Source of the DNA: Wolfiporia cocos
Taxonomy: Eukaryota; Basidiomycota; Agaricomycetes; Polyporales; Phaeolaceae
Assembly (NCBI GenBank): GCA_029448655.1
Contig: JACCLO010000004.1
Span: 1,302,001-1,366,000 of the forward strand
Direction: 5' to 3'
DNA length: 64,000 nucleotides
Position 1 is the first letter of the stretch, and the number at the start of each line of letters is the position of its first letter. The notes under the pieces were generated by a model. It had not been told where the DNA came from, searched no databases, and saw nothing but the letters and a program-made list of their open reading frames with translations. This document shows positions 33,501-46,530 of the stretch, piece after piece. A program made the position numbers and the translations under genes.

Positions 33501-35751
33501 GATCGCATCCCAATCCTCGTGGCTTCGTCTCCACGGTGGAATTACTTCACCAAGCCTCAAAAGCCTGCTCTTCTCCCCATCGTAGCGCGACACAAACACA
33601 GCCATCATGGCTGGTACTCTAAACGTCTCCTCACCTCACGCTCCCATTCGTCGCATTCTCTGCGTAGTCGCAGAACGATGGGACACATTCTTCTGTCGTC
33701 GAACAAGCCGTAGAGGGCGGGCCTGCCTAACATTGGCGCGACACCGATCACGAGACTTGCGCGCCATAAGAATCGATGAGGAATGGGGATGGGCAACCCC
33801 GCCTAGAAATGTGTCCTGAGCTTATCACGTCGGAGTCTGAACCACCTACCCAATGTGGTATTTAGATGCCGAGACTGCGAATGTGGCGCTATTGACGCTG
33901 GTACTAGCCTGTACCGGCGCCGGTACCTAAGCACCACTGTAGACACGGCTATGTACTGCAACGTTCATTCAAGATGTAAGCTACGTAGATGCTCAAGATA
34001 TAATGAAACATACAATGAGCCCTTGATATCTTTGTCAGTTCTTTCCAGCGACTCCTCGACGATATCGAGCCATCAAACGCGACGTGGCGGCGTTCGCATC
34101 CCAGTTAGGAAGGCAGGTACATTCATACCACTGGCACATAAATATTCTGCACCTCACAAGTACATTCATTCTGTAGGTAGGTAATAATCTAAGGGCGCTT
34201 TCTTGATAGTGTATTTTTGACCTGAGCGATCTGAGGGTCCTATCGATTTTCACATCATGATTGGCAAGCATTCTAAATCATACTCCCATACATTGATGGA
34301 TTGGTATCTCCTCCTTCAACAGTGATCTACAGCAAAAACCTAGTACACAGATTGATTCTGTTTGCCTTTCCGCAGAAATCGTTGGGAACACATTTCCGTT
34401 AAACTGTCTTGTAGTTGCAGTGTGCCATGCGCGATGTACGAAATTGTACAGTACAGATTTTATCTCAAAATTCTGTTCCGAAGAAATTGATGTATTCAAT
34501 GTTCTGAGAAATACACCCCACTGACACAAGGCATGAATGTTTTTATCTGAGGAGCCTTTACATTGATACCGTCGCGCTCTGCGCGCCAAGCCCGTGCCGC
34601 AGTGAGAGCTGCCCGGCATGTACTGTGGCGTGTGATAGACGCCGGACATCCGGAATTTGCCGCTCCCCTACGGTTGCCCCTCCCCATGAGGAATGTCTAG
34701 CGGCTCGGATGGCGATAGCGCAGACTCGTAGGAGACACGGTGGTCCGCTGAGCGGCGCAGGAAACAAATCTTGCGGCGTCTGGCGAGTGTGTTTGGACTG
34801 GATGATGCGCGTGTGCAATATCGCGTGGAGAGCCTGGGCGGAGCCGTGAGACGACGTCGGCGTGTCCGAACATGTCAATGTTCGTCGTCATCGGAATATC
34901 GGGGCGTGCGTTGGATGCCAGTAAGTTTAGATATCTCCACACCAAGTCGCATTCCCAGCGGGTGCATCCTGCATATATATATATATATATCGCGGATACG
35001 ATGCGTCCATGTTCCTCTGCCATCGCAGGAGCGCAGCCCTATAGCGCTTACGCGCCAGGACTCGCGAGGCATCGCGTGGAGGGAAGCGAAGGCGAGAATT
35101 GTTTCGTGGGTCGGATGCCTACGGTGGGTTGGTCTGTAGCATGGCAGATTGCCGACAGGCAGAGGTGAGGGATGCATCGTGCGCCGCACGGACCTATATG
35201 GCCGGATAGCGTGAGTGAGCAATGTCGTGAGGTATCGATGGCTGATGTCGTCGGAGACTCAGGGCGTGCGTACTGTTCTTGATCTTGATCATTATCCACC
35301 ATGCGCACAACCCCAGGTCTGAGGCATACTATCAGGTCTGCATTCCCGTATGTGCGACCGATGAGTGTTGCAATTGATGTGGTGCATTCACGGTGGGTGA
35401 GTCGATTAAGCATTGGGGCGCTTCGCGGTAGAGCGCACGATAGCGTGAATATATAGTGGACCAAAGTGCAGAAAGACTTGGATAATTTGATATCCGGAGA
35501 AGGGTCACTGGCATGTACAAATGGGATGATGCATATTGAATGCGCTGTAGGGTGCTGGGCGCGAGCTTTGAGGTCAAGGAGGGCAGCCATGTAAATGGGG
35601 CGCACTCACATCCACAAAATTGGGAGTACAAGTGAGGGCCAGTACAAGCTCAAAATTCGTTTTCACTCCAGAGCCTGATGAAGACATCGACACGGGTCCT
35701 GCGGAATTGCAGGCAGGATGATGAGACGGCGAAATTCATCAAAGGTACCGC

Positions 35752-37499
35752 TCACCGCAAAACTCCTCGCTCATTTAATTTCCGCATCTCTGCCTCGAGC
35801 AGGGTTGACCACCGAGTCGCATCCGGAATGGGTCGATCAGGATGAGTCAAGAACATAAAGTCAACATGGTGGAGCTTCTCATAGTCTTTATTGGAGAACA
35901 GCTCATTGAGTTGACCGCACATGTCCTTCCTGAGAGCGGATACAGTCATTTGTAACTTCGTTTCCGCATTCTCGCTGTACTCAGGTCGGTCCATGACAAT
36001 CGATACTTCGCGCAAATTCTTCGACACATTCGATTCAAGGATGCGGCGCATCCAGGAATATCCGACCGTCTCGAAGTTCAAGGCTTCCAAAACAACTGTC
36101 TCCAGACTGCCAAAATGCACGAGATTAAATACAGATGCTGTTACGAGTGAACATCAAAGATGCATATACGCGTTGGGTGGAGGTTATAACATAGACGCAC
36201 CGATTGTATTAGAGATTGCATCTGCCTCAACATCCTTGCCTGGACGTGCATCGAGTGAGAGGTTCAGGTAGCGCAGAGACCGGCTGCACTCCATGAACAG
36301 CGAAAGGAGGGGCTCTCGATAGACATCTAGATATTTGCTGTCAGAGGATGCCCAGACATTGAACTCGAACCTCTGGAGGTGAGCGACTTGTTGGCTTCAA
36401 CATTGGAGGCAGTCTCATCGATGGAGAAGATGATCAGGTGAGTCAGCCTCACGGAGGGCGGAGAGCGCGTGATTGCAAGACTAGCACAGGGTGCCGTGCT
36501 CGTGAATAGCACATTGGCGCATCTGAGGCGGACGAGGCTGGGGAGTGCACAGACGAGACGCCCAAAGTCGCGCACCTTCGGGAACGTGACGTTATGCAGC
36601 CGGAGTGTCGTGAGAGAAGAGAATGCGGAGAGGTGGACGAAGAGGAGCGGATGGAAGTCGCTCGGCTTCCAGATCGCATCCTGAATGTCAAGACGCCACA
36701 CGAGTGGCAGCTTGCCCGCGCCCATCATGGCGAATGTGCCCAGGTGAGGAATTGGCGTCCGCTCGCCTCTACCTAGCACCCAGACGGATCTCGCCTGCTG
36801 GAGGAGATGTGGGTGTGCCCGCGCTCGCCTCGCATGTCCTTGGACGTGGCTCCGATCCCACAGAGCGACGTTCCGCTGCAGCTGGTACCGACACCTCGGC
36901 GTCCACGCCTTGCATACAAGGGCGCATTCTTTCAGCATCCGAGTGTCATCCCACTGCCGGTCGATGATCCGCTCGCAGACCTCTGTTGGGAGCTGCCGCG
37001 GCCTCGAGGATGGATCGTCCTCCGTCGGCGCTGGACGGTCCGGGACGCGTCCGATGTGTATCCACCCGGGTTCTGTATCTGCATCTATCCTTCAGTCATC
37101 TCTCTAGGGTACAGATGGCTCACTTCTGACTTCCTGTGCTTCCCCAGCTCTCGCCAGGATGCTTTCTCCCCTTGGTGCGGACTCTTCCTCTGCCTCACTT
37201 TTCACCACGGACTTTCCTCGCCTGTCTTGTGCGACGCTGCGAGGCGAGGCTGCTTCCTCGCGCAGTGCGGAGGACGGATGTTGTTGCCCTTTCCCTGCTC
37301 CTTTTGTCGCCTTTGCCGTGTCTACGTCGTCTTGGATGTCCTCTATGAGTGGCGCAGCGGCAGCTTTCAGGGTGCGTCGCTTTGCGGCATTAGCTTTGGC
37401 CATTTTCTTCTTGTTTCGGCGTGATTGCAGGTTGATGCTACGACCCACGACAGCAGGATTGAGTGAAGCAGAATGGCCTTCGTGAACCTCCCCATCCAT
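35752..37499 (-). pseudogene. F-box/LRR-like protein gene, copy 2 (34-bp deletion, start codon lost)
   Basis: The paralog of 26631-28344. Here the F-box (LPTEVCERIIDRQWDD, ECALVCKAWTPRCRYQL) runs in one frame into HLGTFAMMG and the LRR-like region. Near 36381-36388 a 34-bp piece present in copy 1 is missing exactly between two TGAGCGAC repeats (plus strand), shifting the frame to an early stop at 36327. The codon matching copy 1's ATG reads GTG (37446-37448), so the start is also lost. The 63-bp intron (36138-36200) and last exon (35752-36137) are preserved. The two paralogs carry different breaks, so they decayed independently after duplication; the ancestral gene was presumably intact. Confidence 0.72.
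36138..36200 (-). other. Intron of F-box gene copy 2 (63 bp)
   Basis: Same position, phase and length as 27017-27079, with donor GTGCGT and acceptor AACAG. Confidence 0.75.
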
Positions 37500-37819
37500 T
37501 CATATACCAGGATGCCCTCACACGTACAGAATATGGACCGAGTGCACAGCACAGCGCTTCTTCCATCTACCCAGCCTGGCAGCGTGGAATGATAAACAAA
37601 GACCAATGGCCGCATTGGGTACGGTTCGCCGACAGGGGCGATACATGAGCGCCAGACGATATGACCTATCGGTGTCGCTGATCACAGCGGTATGTTCGCT
37701 GTCATGGTCTTCATTCCGCGAATGAGCCGATGTATGCAGGCGTACTGTCGAGTTTTACATCCAGAGACGCGCAGGTAACCCGCGAGCATTCGCAATCGGC
37801 CACACTGCCTCTCCTGCGA

Positions 37820-37924
37820 GTAGAGTTCAAGTCAATTATCTTAATCTGCCAAACCCTAGCTCGCAACTGCGATTTCTTAAGCGAAGGGCAGTTGGCAGAT
37901 TAAGATAATTGACTGAAGTCCCTC
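37820..37924. mobile_element. 105-bp MITE with CCTGCGA target duplication
   Basis: The inverted arms TCAATTATCTTAATCTGCCAA and their complement lie near each end. CCTGCGA occurs on both sides (37813-37819 and 37925-37931). The corresponding site in copy 1 (near 28650) is uninterrupted, which proves insertion after the duplication. A 7-8-bp duplication suggests a hAT-type transposase, but the outermost bases are imperfectly inverted. The second copy is at 57092. Confidence 0.85.
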
Positions 37925-39665
37925 CCTGCGAAGGGTTCATACACGCTTCTCGCGAGCTGTGCGCGAGGCGGCGAGGCCTCGATCCCAGCATCTGACGCAC
38001 AGTCCAGCAGGCCTCGCAGCAATGGACCACACGGGCGATGCAGTCATGTATGGCTTGATGTTTCAGAGCTACTGCGGGCGTCCTCCCGCGTGAATCGTCT
38101 CCCTCAGCTCACGGAGTATTACTAACATATTCAGCATGCAGAGCGAGCATACAACCACCATATTCCACGCCACAGACTGCATAACGAACGGTAGTCTGGC
38201 AGACGCATGTGGCGGTACCAGCGCTCCTAGAAGCATGGCTGGAGATGGGGATAAGATTCATAGATAGCGGTGGGAAAGCATTGTCAGCTCTCGAAGCTTG
38301 GACGCTGCGGGTGAATTGTTGCTGTTCTGGAGCTTCTTGGCGAAGACAGCGAGAGCTCGACGCGGTATGCGTGGAGCGATATGGATGGCTTCCATTTCGA
38401 CGACGATGTGTACACGCATCAATCGATGCCGACGACGACGGCAACAGTGGATATGGGAGCTCTTTACGCGGGACTGCATTATACTGGCCAGCTATGAAAG
38501 CAAAACGTATGCGGAGCGCGTGACGGAGAGATGCTATGGGCGCACATTGCCTTGCGGGAGATCCTGAGGAGGAAGTGCCTCCGCAATGAACTTGTGCAGA
38601 CGCGGTTGCACGCCAGAAAGCATCACATAGAGCGTCAGGCCTGGGGAATGCACTACGCCCATGCTCTGCATCGCATTCGCGGGACTGCACTGTATGCCGG
38701 TATGCCCGCGCGATTTGTCGGGACTGGTGGTAGCTTGATCGACACTGAATGCTCTATCTCTATCTGAATAATTTGCGAATCTTATGTCCTCGGTCACACC
38801 AGCATTCATCAGGTGGGGCCCTGGACGAGAGCAGCAATTGCTTCAGGCTTCGGATAATTGATCCTGAGCGCATCTACTCTCAATTCATACCAAAGGCCTA
38901 GGTTTCCATTCAATCTATGCGGTATTACTGCGCAATGGACCACACTGGCGCTTCTAGCCATATACCTCCGACCTTCGATTCGATCCAGCGCTCTCCCTCC
39001 GCTTTATCAGAGCGTAGCGGCATTGACTCGGAAGAAAGGCAAGTACATAATCGATGGAACATCAACTCAAATGTCTTGTGCTTCAGCATATTACTAGGCA
39101 TGCTCCTGGAACAGACACCCAGTGCCAGGGTCCCTCGGAGCATGGGCGGAGATGAACACAGGAATACAGGTACGCCTCGTATTTGACAGATCAGCGTGTC
39201 CCTTCATCTTGTCCACAGTTGATGAAAGCTGAATTTCAGTCTTAATTTATGGTGTGTAGAATGCGATACGCACTGGTTGTGGCGATGTTCTAGCTAACAC
39301 GAAGGCGGCTGGTGGGCTCTTACTGAATCATGATACTTCTCCTACAGGATCCTTGCACACTCCCTCTGCTCTCCATATATGAGTCCTCGAGCATAGCATT
39401 TGTCACATATCCCGGCGGTCCTCGTAGAAATGGATTACATCGGCGCTGTGGCCATACACACCTTAATGTACCAAGCTGCTGCAGGCATCCTCCCCGCGCA
39501 CACCGTCTCCCTCAGCCCTCAGCACATGCGGTATCATCAACATATCATAACCGCTTAATCTTGGTAATATACCTTCGTCAGAAATAAAGATCGAGTTTGA
39601 ATGTAAGGATCAGGGCGTATCGCTGTCAGACACATTGGCACAGCACACAGAGCCACGGTGACAAT

Positions 39666-41379
39666 CGAGAACTAGAACGAGAACGCAGTGGAAACGGAAA
39701 ACGCGCAATTACGAGTGCCTGAAACATTCAGTCAGTGCCGCACATGCTCTAGCAGTGTAATATTCGGAAGCAGCAGCCGAGCCTACGATATCGACACAAA
39801 GTGCAAGAAATGATGACGACACACATGACACATAGCATATATCAGCGCGCTAGCTGACCAAAAGATGCGCTGCCTGACAGGAGTGAGTAGTCAAACAACG
39901 GCCAAGGAAATCGGCGGCGGACGGACTGTATTCGCCTGCGACTCTTGAAGTAGAGACCAAACTGACGATGACGACATCTCGTAGGCAATTGGTGAGTAAT
40001 TCCTTCTGGAATCATAGTCGAAGTCTCCGACATATTTTGCGTGAGGTACCTGCTGCCAGAGTGCCTCGACTCATATATGCGCATGTACTGGTCAGAGAAC
40101 CTAGTATGATGGCAACTAGCGATTCTCTGTCAACCAAGCGCGGTCCAATGGGCTAGCCAGGTGCGCTTCCTCGGAGAGAGTCTGCAGATCTGTGGATATT
40201 GAGAGTGGCTTGCATTAGCATGACTACAATGTATAACGAATCTACCGCTAGCGTCTATCAGACACAGATGTTGAGACAGGCTGTATGAGTGCAGGCAAGG
40301 ATCAGGACAGAATCGTCCGCCATGTCCGAACACGAATTCCTTGTGTCCGGTTCTCTGTCTTTATTATTTTGATTTAGGCATCTGCAGGTATGACCTCATG
40401 AGGTTCTGGGTATAGCATAGTATCATGGAGGGCATTCCTCGTCGTAACATGCAGGAAAACAAAGACTCGCTATATTCACCAGCTATTCACTCCAACTGTG
40501 GCACCAGCAGGGATGCGTAGACATTGTATATAATCATCTTAATCCGTCAGCTTGTGCTGTAACACTGTTGATCGAAACATTGACTGCACGAAATCGTTAC
40601 TGAGAGGTGAGATAGATCATACCCAGTGGCACTACCGGGTTTCACATATGAACCTCCTTGATGAGATTAGCATCGATATATGGCAACCTCTGCTGATCGG
40701 CAGACGTAGGCAGTTGACCTGGTGCCATGACATTATCGAGTTCTGCCTGATTCTTCTGCTGCACAACGAATACAAGCTCAATGTTAAGACTCATGACTTG
40801 AGAGAGGAGACGGCTGTATTTTGAGTAAGGATTGAACGTATTGAACGTTTAAACGCCGATCTGGGCGATCGCTATGTGAGCCTACCGGCGTAGAAAGCAC
40901 TGATCACATCTCTAGGAGTATAATCATAATCCAAAAATTGTTTGATGTGTATGGCTCACCATGGGTGCTGCGGTTGACATGTTGATTCGTCAAAAGCATG
41001 CCCTGAGGCTCATGCCCTTTGAGTAGTATACGGCGTGTTCTACCTGTTCTTCAACGAGAATGAAATCTGTGCGCGTAGCATAGTAATAGTCGCCTAAATG
41101 GCACACATCCTGGACGGTGCAGACTTGCCCCCAAGTAATACTCATTGTTATCGTCCCCTAGTGAAGTGGGAGAGCACCTCCGCGCTTCTGCCAAAAGCGC
41201 TCGGTGGCGTACACATTGGCGCTCCTGCAATATTCACTGTGATCTACCATCAGCCGCAAGGGCCTGTGTTTGCCCGACGGACGTCAGTGCTGGACCAATT
41301 GTGCAGCTGAGAGCCTTCTGCTTGTATAAACGTGTGGCCACTTATAAGGTGAAACGCACCACTCCCTCACGCCGCGTAG
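39666..41379. other. No gene recognised
   Basis: The longest open frames (40552-40824 and 41098-41310, both plus) have no motif I can name. No repeat structure was seen. Confidence 0.4.
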
Positions 41380-42002
41380 TGATGTGCCGGCCCGGCCCGG
41401 CCTGAAAGCCCCAGGCTTTGGCCCGGCTTTGGACGGCCTTGGCTTTTCAAAACCTGAAGCCGGGCCCCCACTGACGGCCCACGGCTTGGCCCGGCCTGAG
41501 CCGGGGCTTGCATGGGGCCTGGCACTGTGAGGATAATTATTACTGTAGCCTTATAAGTTTATGATATACTTCTCCCAACTATTTCCTGACAAAACAGAGC
41601 TTCAATAAATAGTGAAATATAGTGCGAAATCCCTTTCATTGGCATGGCGTTCTGTGGCGCGCCTACCAAATGGGGTATCGTATCGGCCCCCAAAGGTGTG
41701 CGACAGGCTTCAACACCAAGGATCCAACCCATGGGACCATCCCATAGCTTAGATTGAATAATATGGAGGTATTACATTGGAACCAAGCATACTGCTATCA
41801 TATATCGTGCTATATTATAGTTACTAGACATTTTATCCATCAGAGCTTTCAGGCCGGGGGCCCACGGCTTGGCCCGGCTCGGCCTGAGACACAAGCCGGG
41901 CCCTGGGCCGTCTCAAGCCGTGGTGTAAAGCCCGGCTCGGCCCGGCTTAAGTAGGGCTTGGCCCGGCCCGGCTCATGGCCCAAAGCCGGGCCTGGCACAT
42001 CA
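41380..42002. mobile_element. GC-rich inverted-repeat element (MITE-like)
   Basis: The ends are TGATGTGCC and GGCACATCA. About 150 bp at each side is made of palindromic GGCCCGGC-type words (roughly 41388-41520 and 41850-41995), around an AT-rich core. The architecture suits a non-autonomous DNA transposon, possibly hAT-like. No matching 8-bp flanks are visible, so its boundaries are approximate. Confidence 0.6.
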
Positions 42003-42981
42003 GATATGTCCAGTGACAATAATTAATCATGACAGACAGGAATGCCCGCCTGACAAGAGGAAGAGGAATGTGAGCGTCATAATTCTTGCCATTTAAACGT
42101 GCTATATCACCCGTGGTCTGCACCCTCCTCGTGTGTACTAACTTAGATCATCGACAGGTGCTCATTGTGCATCAACCACGCCGATGTCCAAAACAGCCTA
42201 CCACTCAGCTCAAGCAGCTCCTCCAGAGTGTCCGCCATATTCTTCATGACTTCTTGCTCCACGAATGTGCAACCAGAGACGGACCCATCGACTGTGCATC
42301 TTCCTCCTGAGCCTTCCGTATGCTGTCTTGAACGCGGGTTTCCAGGTGCTCATACGCATGCCTTGGCGAGGGTAGGGGTTGAGGAAACGATTCTCGCGCT
42401 CGGAATGCATGCCGGCATGCATACAGGGTGATGCACACGCACGACATCTGTCACGGAAATAATGTTGCTTGAATAAGGAGCGCAACAAACGAGATGCCAC
42501 GTACAAATTCCCGCCGTTCGTTGAAAATGCTGGCTATGATCTCTCGTCAAGGGATGTTCTCCCTAATCTTGTGAAGGTCTGTGATCACGTCAAGGAGCTT
42601 TTGCATCACTGTCACAATCCTGCGATAGTGAGTGAGAGGTCTCTATTATTAACTTAACATCGGCATGCGACATCTTGTGTTTCTCCGATGAACTTACTGG
42701 AAGTATACTAATTTCATCATGCATTGTGGTAATTAAGGCAGAGAGCTGATATAGGCTGTTTCTAATTTGCAGCTCGAGCTTGAGCGTTTTGCGTCTATCT
42801 AGGTATGCAAATGCAGGTTGTTGGCGGAACATATCATTGCGATGAGCCGTGAATATTTTATTGGCTACAGACTATACGAGATACGAGAACGTACTGGCTA
42901 AGAGTCATATACAGCTGGCTAAGAGGTCTAAGCATCTGACTAGTTTTGGTAACGAACAATACCTTTACCAATGTCAGATAT
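42003..42981. other. No gene recognised; possible minus-strand gene relic
   Basis: The minus strand has several overlapping open stretches of 60-98 codons (for example 42210-42506), with stops and no shared frame. They might be exons of a decayed gene, but no motif or credible splice pair supports this. Confidence 0.3.
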
Positions 42982-42986
42982 GGAAC

Positions 42987-44672
42987 TGTTACGGGTCGAA
43001 TACCCGTTCGTATATTTGAGTCGCGAATATAGATCGTTCTTCTGCACGTAGGCGGCGAGCCGTATGCAAGGCAAATACTCGTTAGATGCCTTCAAGTCCT
43101 AGAGATGTTTCCCTAGGAGATTGGTAAATATCCAATACACATTAGAGGATATAATCTGTTCTGGTGCAAGTCTAATAGAATATAAGACTTGCCTAAGTCC
43201 GAGAAGTCAATGTGCACTTCGAGGACTTAGTCGTTCAGTTGCTCGAGCGAGAAATACTGAGCGTAGTTTCCTACATTTGAGAACGAGTATAAGACTTCTT
43301 GTTTGTACAACAAGGTCGAGCTGAAGAGCCTCGACAGTAAGTACATGAGTTTATATACTACGTAGGATTTTCGGGGTCGAGTACGTCCCAGATGTCACCG
43401 CTACTATCTACGCTATAGTACCAAATAGTGTTGCCGAAGTTCAGTTCAGAACCAAGGTTCAGAACCTGAACCACCTGAACCGAACCTAGGTTCAGGTTCA
43501 GTCCAGGTCCGGTTCAGGGTAGGACATCAAGGTTCGGTTCTTGGTTCAGGGGGGTCATGGGTACCCTTGAACCAGGTTCGAACCGGACTGAACCTTGAAC
43601 CACATAGCATTAACATATTCTGTGTAGCCACTGGTGGATAAGCATCAATTACAATTATGTTCTTGCCATCTTTGCTATAGTGTTGTTGCAGTAAGTTATG
43701 GATAGCTGGCTTCACCATAGCAAGCATCAGCACTCATATACTCTAGTCTCCCAATATGGCAAGGGCTCAACCCCATGCTGGGATCACCATGCTTTCTGTG
43801 GCACTGGGCTGCATTTGTTGCTGTCAGATGAAGTAAGAAATGTAGAAGATTATGTTCCACTTCATATCCATGATCCTAGGTTATATACAGTGTTGTCTAA
43901 GAATGGTTTGTTATTGAGGTTTGCCTCAGGCTAATTCACAATCATAAACTCTGATTACTGAACTGCTCAAAATGGCTGCCTTGAGTGATTATTGTGCATC
44001 TAAAATTTATGTTTACCACTCTAATCAAGATTAAGAGCCACTTTGGAATTCAGCCCAATAGACACCAAATGAAGGCACTGCAGAACTTGAAGTGTGATTA
44101 CTTTAGTGGGTTCAATAGTGCCGGGAATGAGGTAGGCAATTGAGGGCAATTGGTATACATAGAAAGGTGCATGAAGTTGGTGTCTAAATTATTATTTTTA
44201 CACTCTATAGAAGCAAGTAACTTAGCGGTTCGAACCTAGTTCGAACCATGAACCGAACCTGATGAACCAGTTCACCAGGTTCAGTCCAGGTTCAGGTTCA
44301 GGTTCAGGCTCCCTGCAGTCGGTTCGGTTCTGGGTTCAGCCCTAGACCCCCCTGAACCTGAACCGAACTGAACTTCGGCAACACTAGTACCAAACGTTTG
44401 ATAAGTATGAGTATGTAGTGATATATCCGAGACGATAGATAGGAATGATGATGGCGGTTGAACGCCATCTATCAGCTAGTAAATGATTGTCATGAAACGG
44501 GGCAGAGTGGAATCTGCCAAAGGTGAAACTCGCCCTATCTGCTAGTACAACCGGGGATACGCCCAGTACGAATCACGAGTAGCCAGGGGGTTGGTTACGC
44601 AACAAGTCCCTGTATCGTATTCACCCCATGGTGAGTTCTGTCAGCGTTCGAAAAATCGAAATAACCGTAACA
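42987..44672 (-). mobile_element. Solo LTR of the main family, split by a hAT-like insertion
   Basis: The outer ends TGTTACGG/CCGTAACA are flanked by a perfect GGAAC duplication (42982-42986 and 44673-44677). Without the 961-bp insertion and its 8-bp duplication the LTR is 717 bp, close to the LTRs of B, C, E and F. No internal retroelement sequence remains, so this is a solo LTR. Confidence 0.92.
43426..44386. mobile_element. hAT-like non-autonomous element (961 bp) inside the solo LTR
   Basis: Terminal inverted repeats TAGTGTTGCCGAAGTTCAG / CTGAACTTCGGCAACACTA are flanked by an exact 8-bp duplication GTACCAAA (43418-43425 and 44387-44394), which matches the uninterrupted sequence in other LTRs. 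TAGNG ends and 8-bp duplications are typical of hAT. The subterminal regions are packed with GGTTCAG/CTGAACC words in both orientations. The core has no transposase; short open frames such as 43698-43934 are unrecognised. Confidence 0.9.
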
Positions 44673-44990
44673 GGAACACACACATTAAGCGACGATGTAC
44701 TTGACAATGGTGAGGAACTACTGTTCATAAGTAATGCTGTGAAGATTCCGGCTGCAATCATGAGAGCACGAATTGCAGCCAGTTCGGACAGAATTCGACA
44801 ACGAAGCGGCGCACAAACTCAAAGATAGTCTCACGGATGACAGAGTTTGTAGGAGCCCATTCAGTCACCGTACCTGGAACAGCTGGTCAACCAATGGGTA
44901 CGATGGGCTTGTACACCGGTAGAGCCGACGTCGGCCGACAAATCCCTCATTGCCTGCATGTCCAGTCAGCCCACCAGATCCTTGTAGCTG

Positions 44991-45592
44991 GAACATGGGG
45001 TGGGCCAACAGGGGGTCACGGTGCCCATGTTTTCGTGAGCCCCAGTCAGCCCACCAGCCAAATTTCCATGTACCTGGAACATGGGGTGGGCCAACAGGGG
45101 GTCATGGCGCCCATGTTTTTGTGAGCCCCAGTCGGCCCACCAGCCAAATCTCCATGTACCTGGAACACTGGGTGGGCCGACAGGGGGTCGCAGTGCCCAT
45201 GTTTCCGTGAGCCCCAGTCGGCCCACCAGCCAAATTTCCATGTACCTGGAACACTGGGTGGGCCGACAGGGGGTCATGGTGCCCACGTTGCCGTGAGCCC
45301 CAGTCAGCCCACCAACCAAAAATCTATGTACCTGGAACATGGGGTGGGCCGATGGGGGGTCACGGTGCCCATGTTGCTGCAACCCACAGTCGGCCCACCC
45401 AGCAAATGTTCATGTACCTGGAACATGGGGTGGGCTGACAAGGGGTGGCAGTGCCCATGTTTTTGTGAGCCCCAGTCGGCCCATCAGCCAAATTTCCATG
45501 TACCTGGAACACTGGGTGGGCCGACAGGGGGTCGCGGTGCCCATGTTGCCGTGAGCCCCAGTCAGCCCACCAACCAAAATGCTACATATCTG
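44991..45592 (+). repeat. Tandem array of seven 86-bp units (left arm)
   Basis: GAACATGGGGTGGGCC-type unit starts occur at 44991, 45077, 45163, 45249, 45335, 45421 and 45507, exactly 86 bp apart. The units differ by a few substitutions. Open frames over the array in several phases are by-products of a repeat unit with few stops. Confidence 0.95.
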
Positions 45593-46239
45593 ATGGTAAC
45601 TTCAGTGTGTTATGAAGATTGACTGTGACATTACATATTGAATGACACATGGTAAGCATTTGCTTGTATAGCACAGAATAAAATAGAAGCATTCCTAGTC
45701 AATACCCTCACAGTAGGGGGTCGCGGAATAGGCGCCCATAGCTCGCGCTAAGCTTGCAGTTAGCTCACAAAAACATCAGTAGCACATGTTAGGGCTTGCA
45801 ATGAGCACATGCCACAACCCTTTCCACAAGCATAATTATAAGCCAGTTGTCAATTTGGATTGCCATGTTGTGTATGAGATGCCACAAGCCTCACAACACT
45901 TATCGAAGGCTTAGTGCTAGTTATGGGCCCTTACTGTGACCCTTACCACAAGACATGTACCATCACCATGACCCTTGCCGTGACCCTTACTGCGACCCTT
46001 ACCGCGACCAATGGGCGCTTATTTGCGACCCTTATCGCAAGCATAATTGTAAAACAATTGTCCATTTTGATTTCTATGCTATGTACAAGCCACCCTAGGC
46101 CTTGCAATGAGCTATAGATGCTTATTGAAAGCTTGGTGCAATCTATGTGTCCTTTACTGTGACTATGACTGCAAGATATGCATGCTTACCATGATCCTTA
46201 TTGTGACCCTTACCACAAGCTATGGGACTGTGACCTCCC

Positions 46240-46530
46240 ATTGGCTCACCCCATGTTCCAGGTATATGGAGATTTGGCTGGTGGGCCCACTGGGGCTCAC
46301 GGCAACATGGGCACTGCGACCCCCTGTCAGCCCACCCCATGTTCCAGGTACATGAACATTTGCTGGGTGGGCCGACTGTGGGTTGCAGCAACATGGGCAC
46401 CGTGACCCCCTGTCGGCCCACCCAGTGTTCCAGGTACATAGATTTTTGGTTGGCGGGCCGACTGGGGCTCACGGAAACATGGGCACCGCGACCCCCCATC
46501 AGCCCACCCCATGTTCCAGCTACAAGGATC
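46240..46530 (-). repeat. Inverted array of the 86-bp unit (right arm)
   Basis: About 3.5 units of the same 86-bp repeat lie in reverse orientation, so the two arms differ in unit number (seven against three to four), as unequal exchange or slippage would produce. Confidence 0.9.

Larger units (their letters stand above)
33500..39665. repeat. Segmental duplication, copy 2 (with insertions)
   Basis: From about 35060 it is collinear with copy 1. The first part (33500-33740) matches copy 1's left flank weakly, and about 1.1 kb (33800-34930) is extra sequence without a recognised gene. A TATATA microsatellite (34975-34990) is at the edge of that insert. A 105-bp MITE (37820-37924) is present here but absent from copy 1. 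Confidence 0.82.

Noticed and set aside
44991..45592. CRISPR-like regular spacing
   Set aside because: The full 86-bp unit repeats with no unique spacers, in a eukaryotic context.
44837..45622. Several His/Pro/Trp-rich open frames in the 86-bp array
   Set aside because: The unit has few stops, so all phases look open. The frames are repetitive without domain content.
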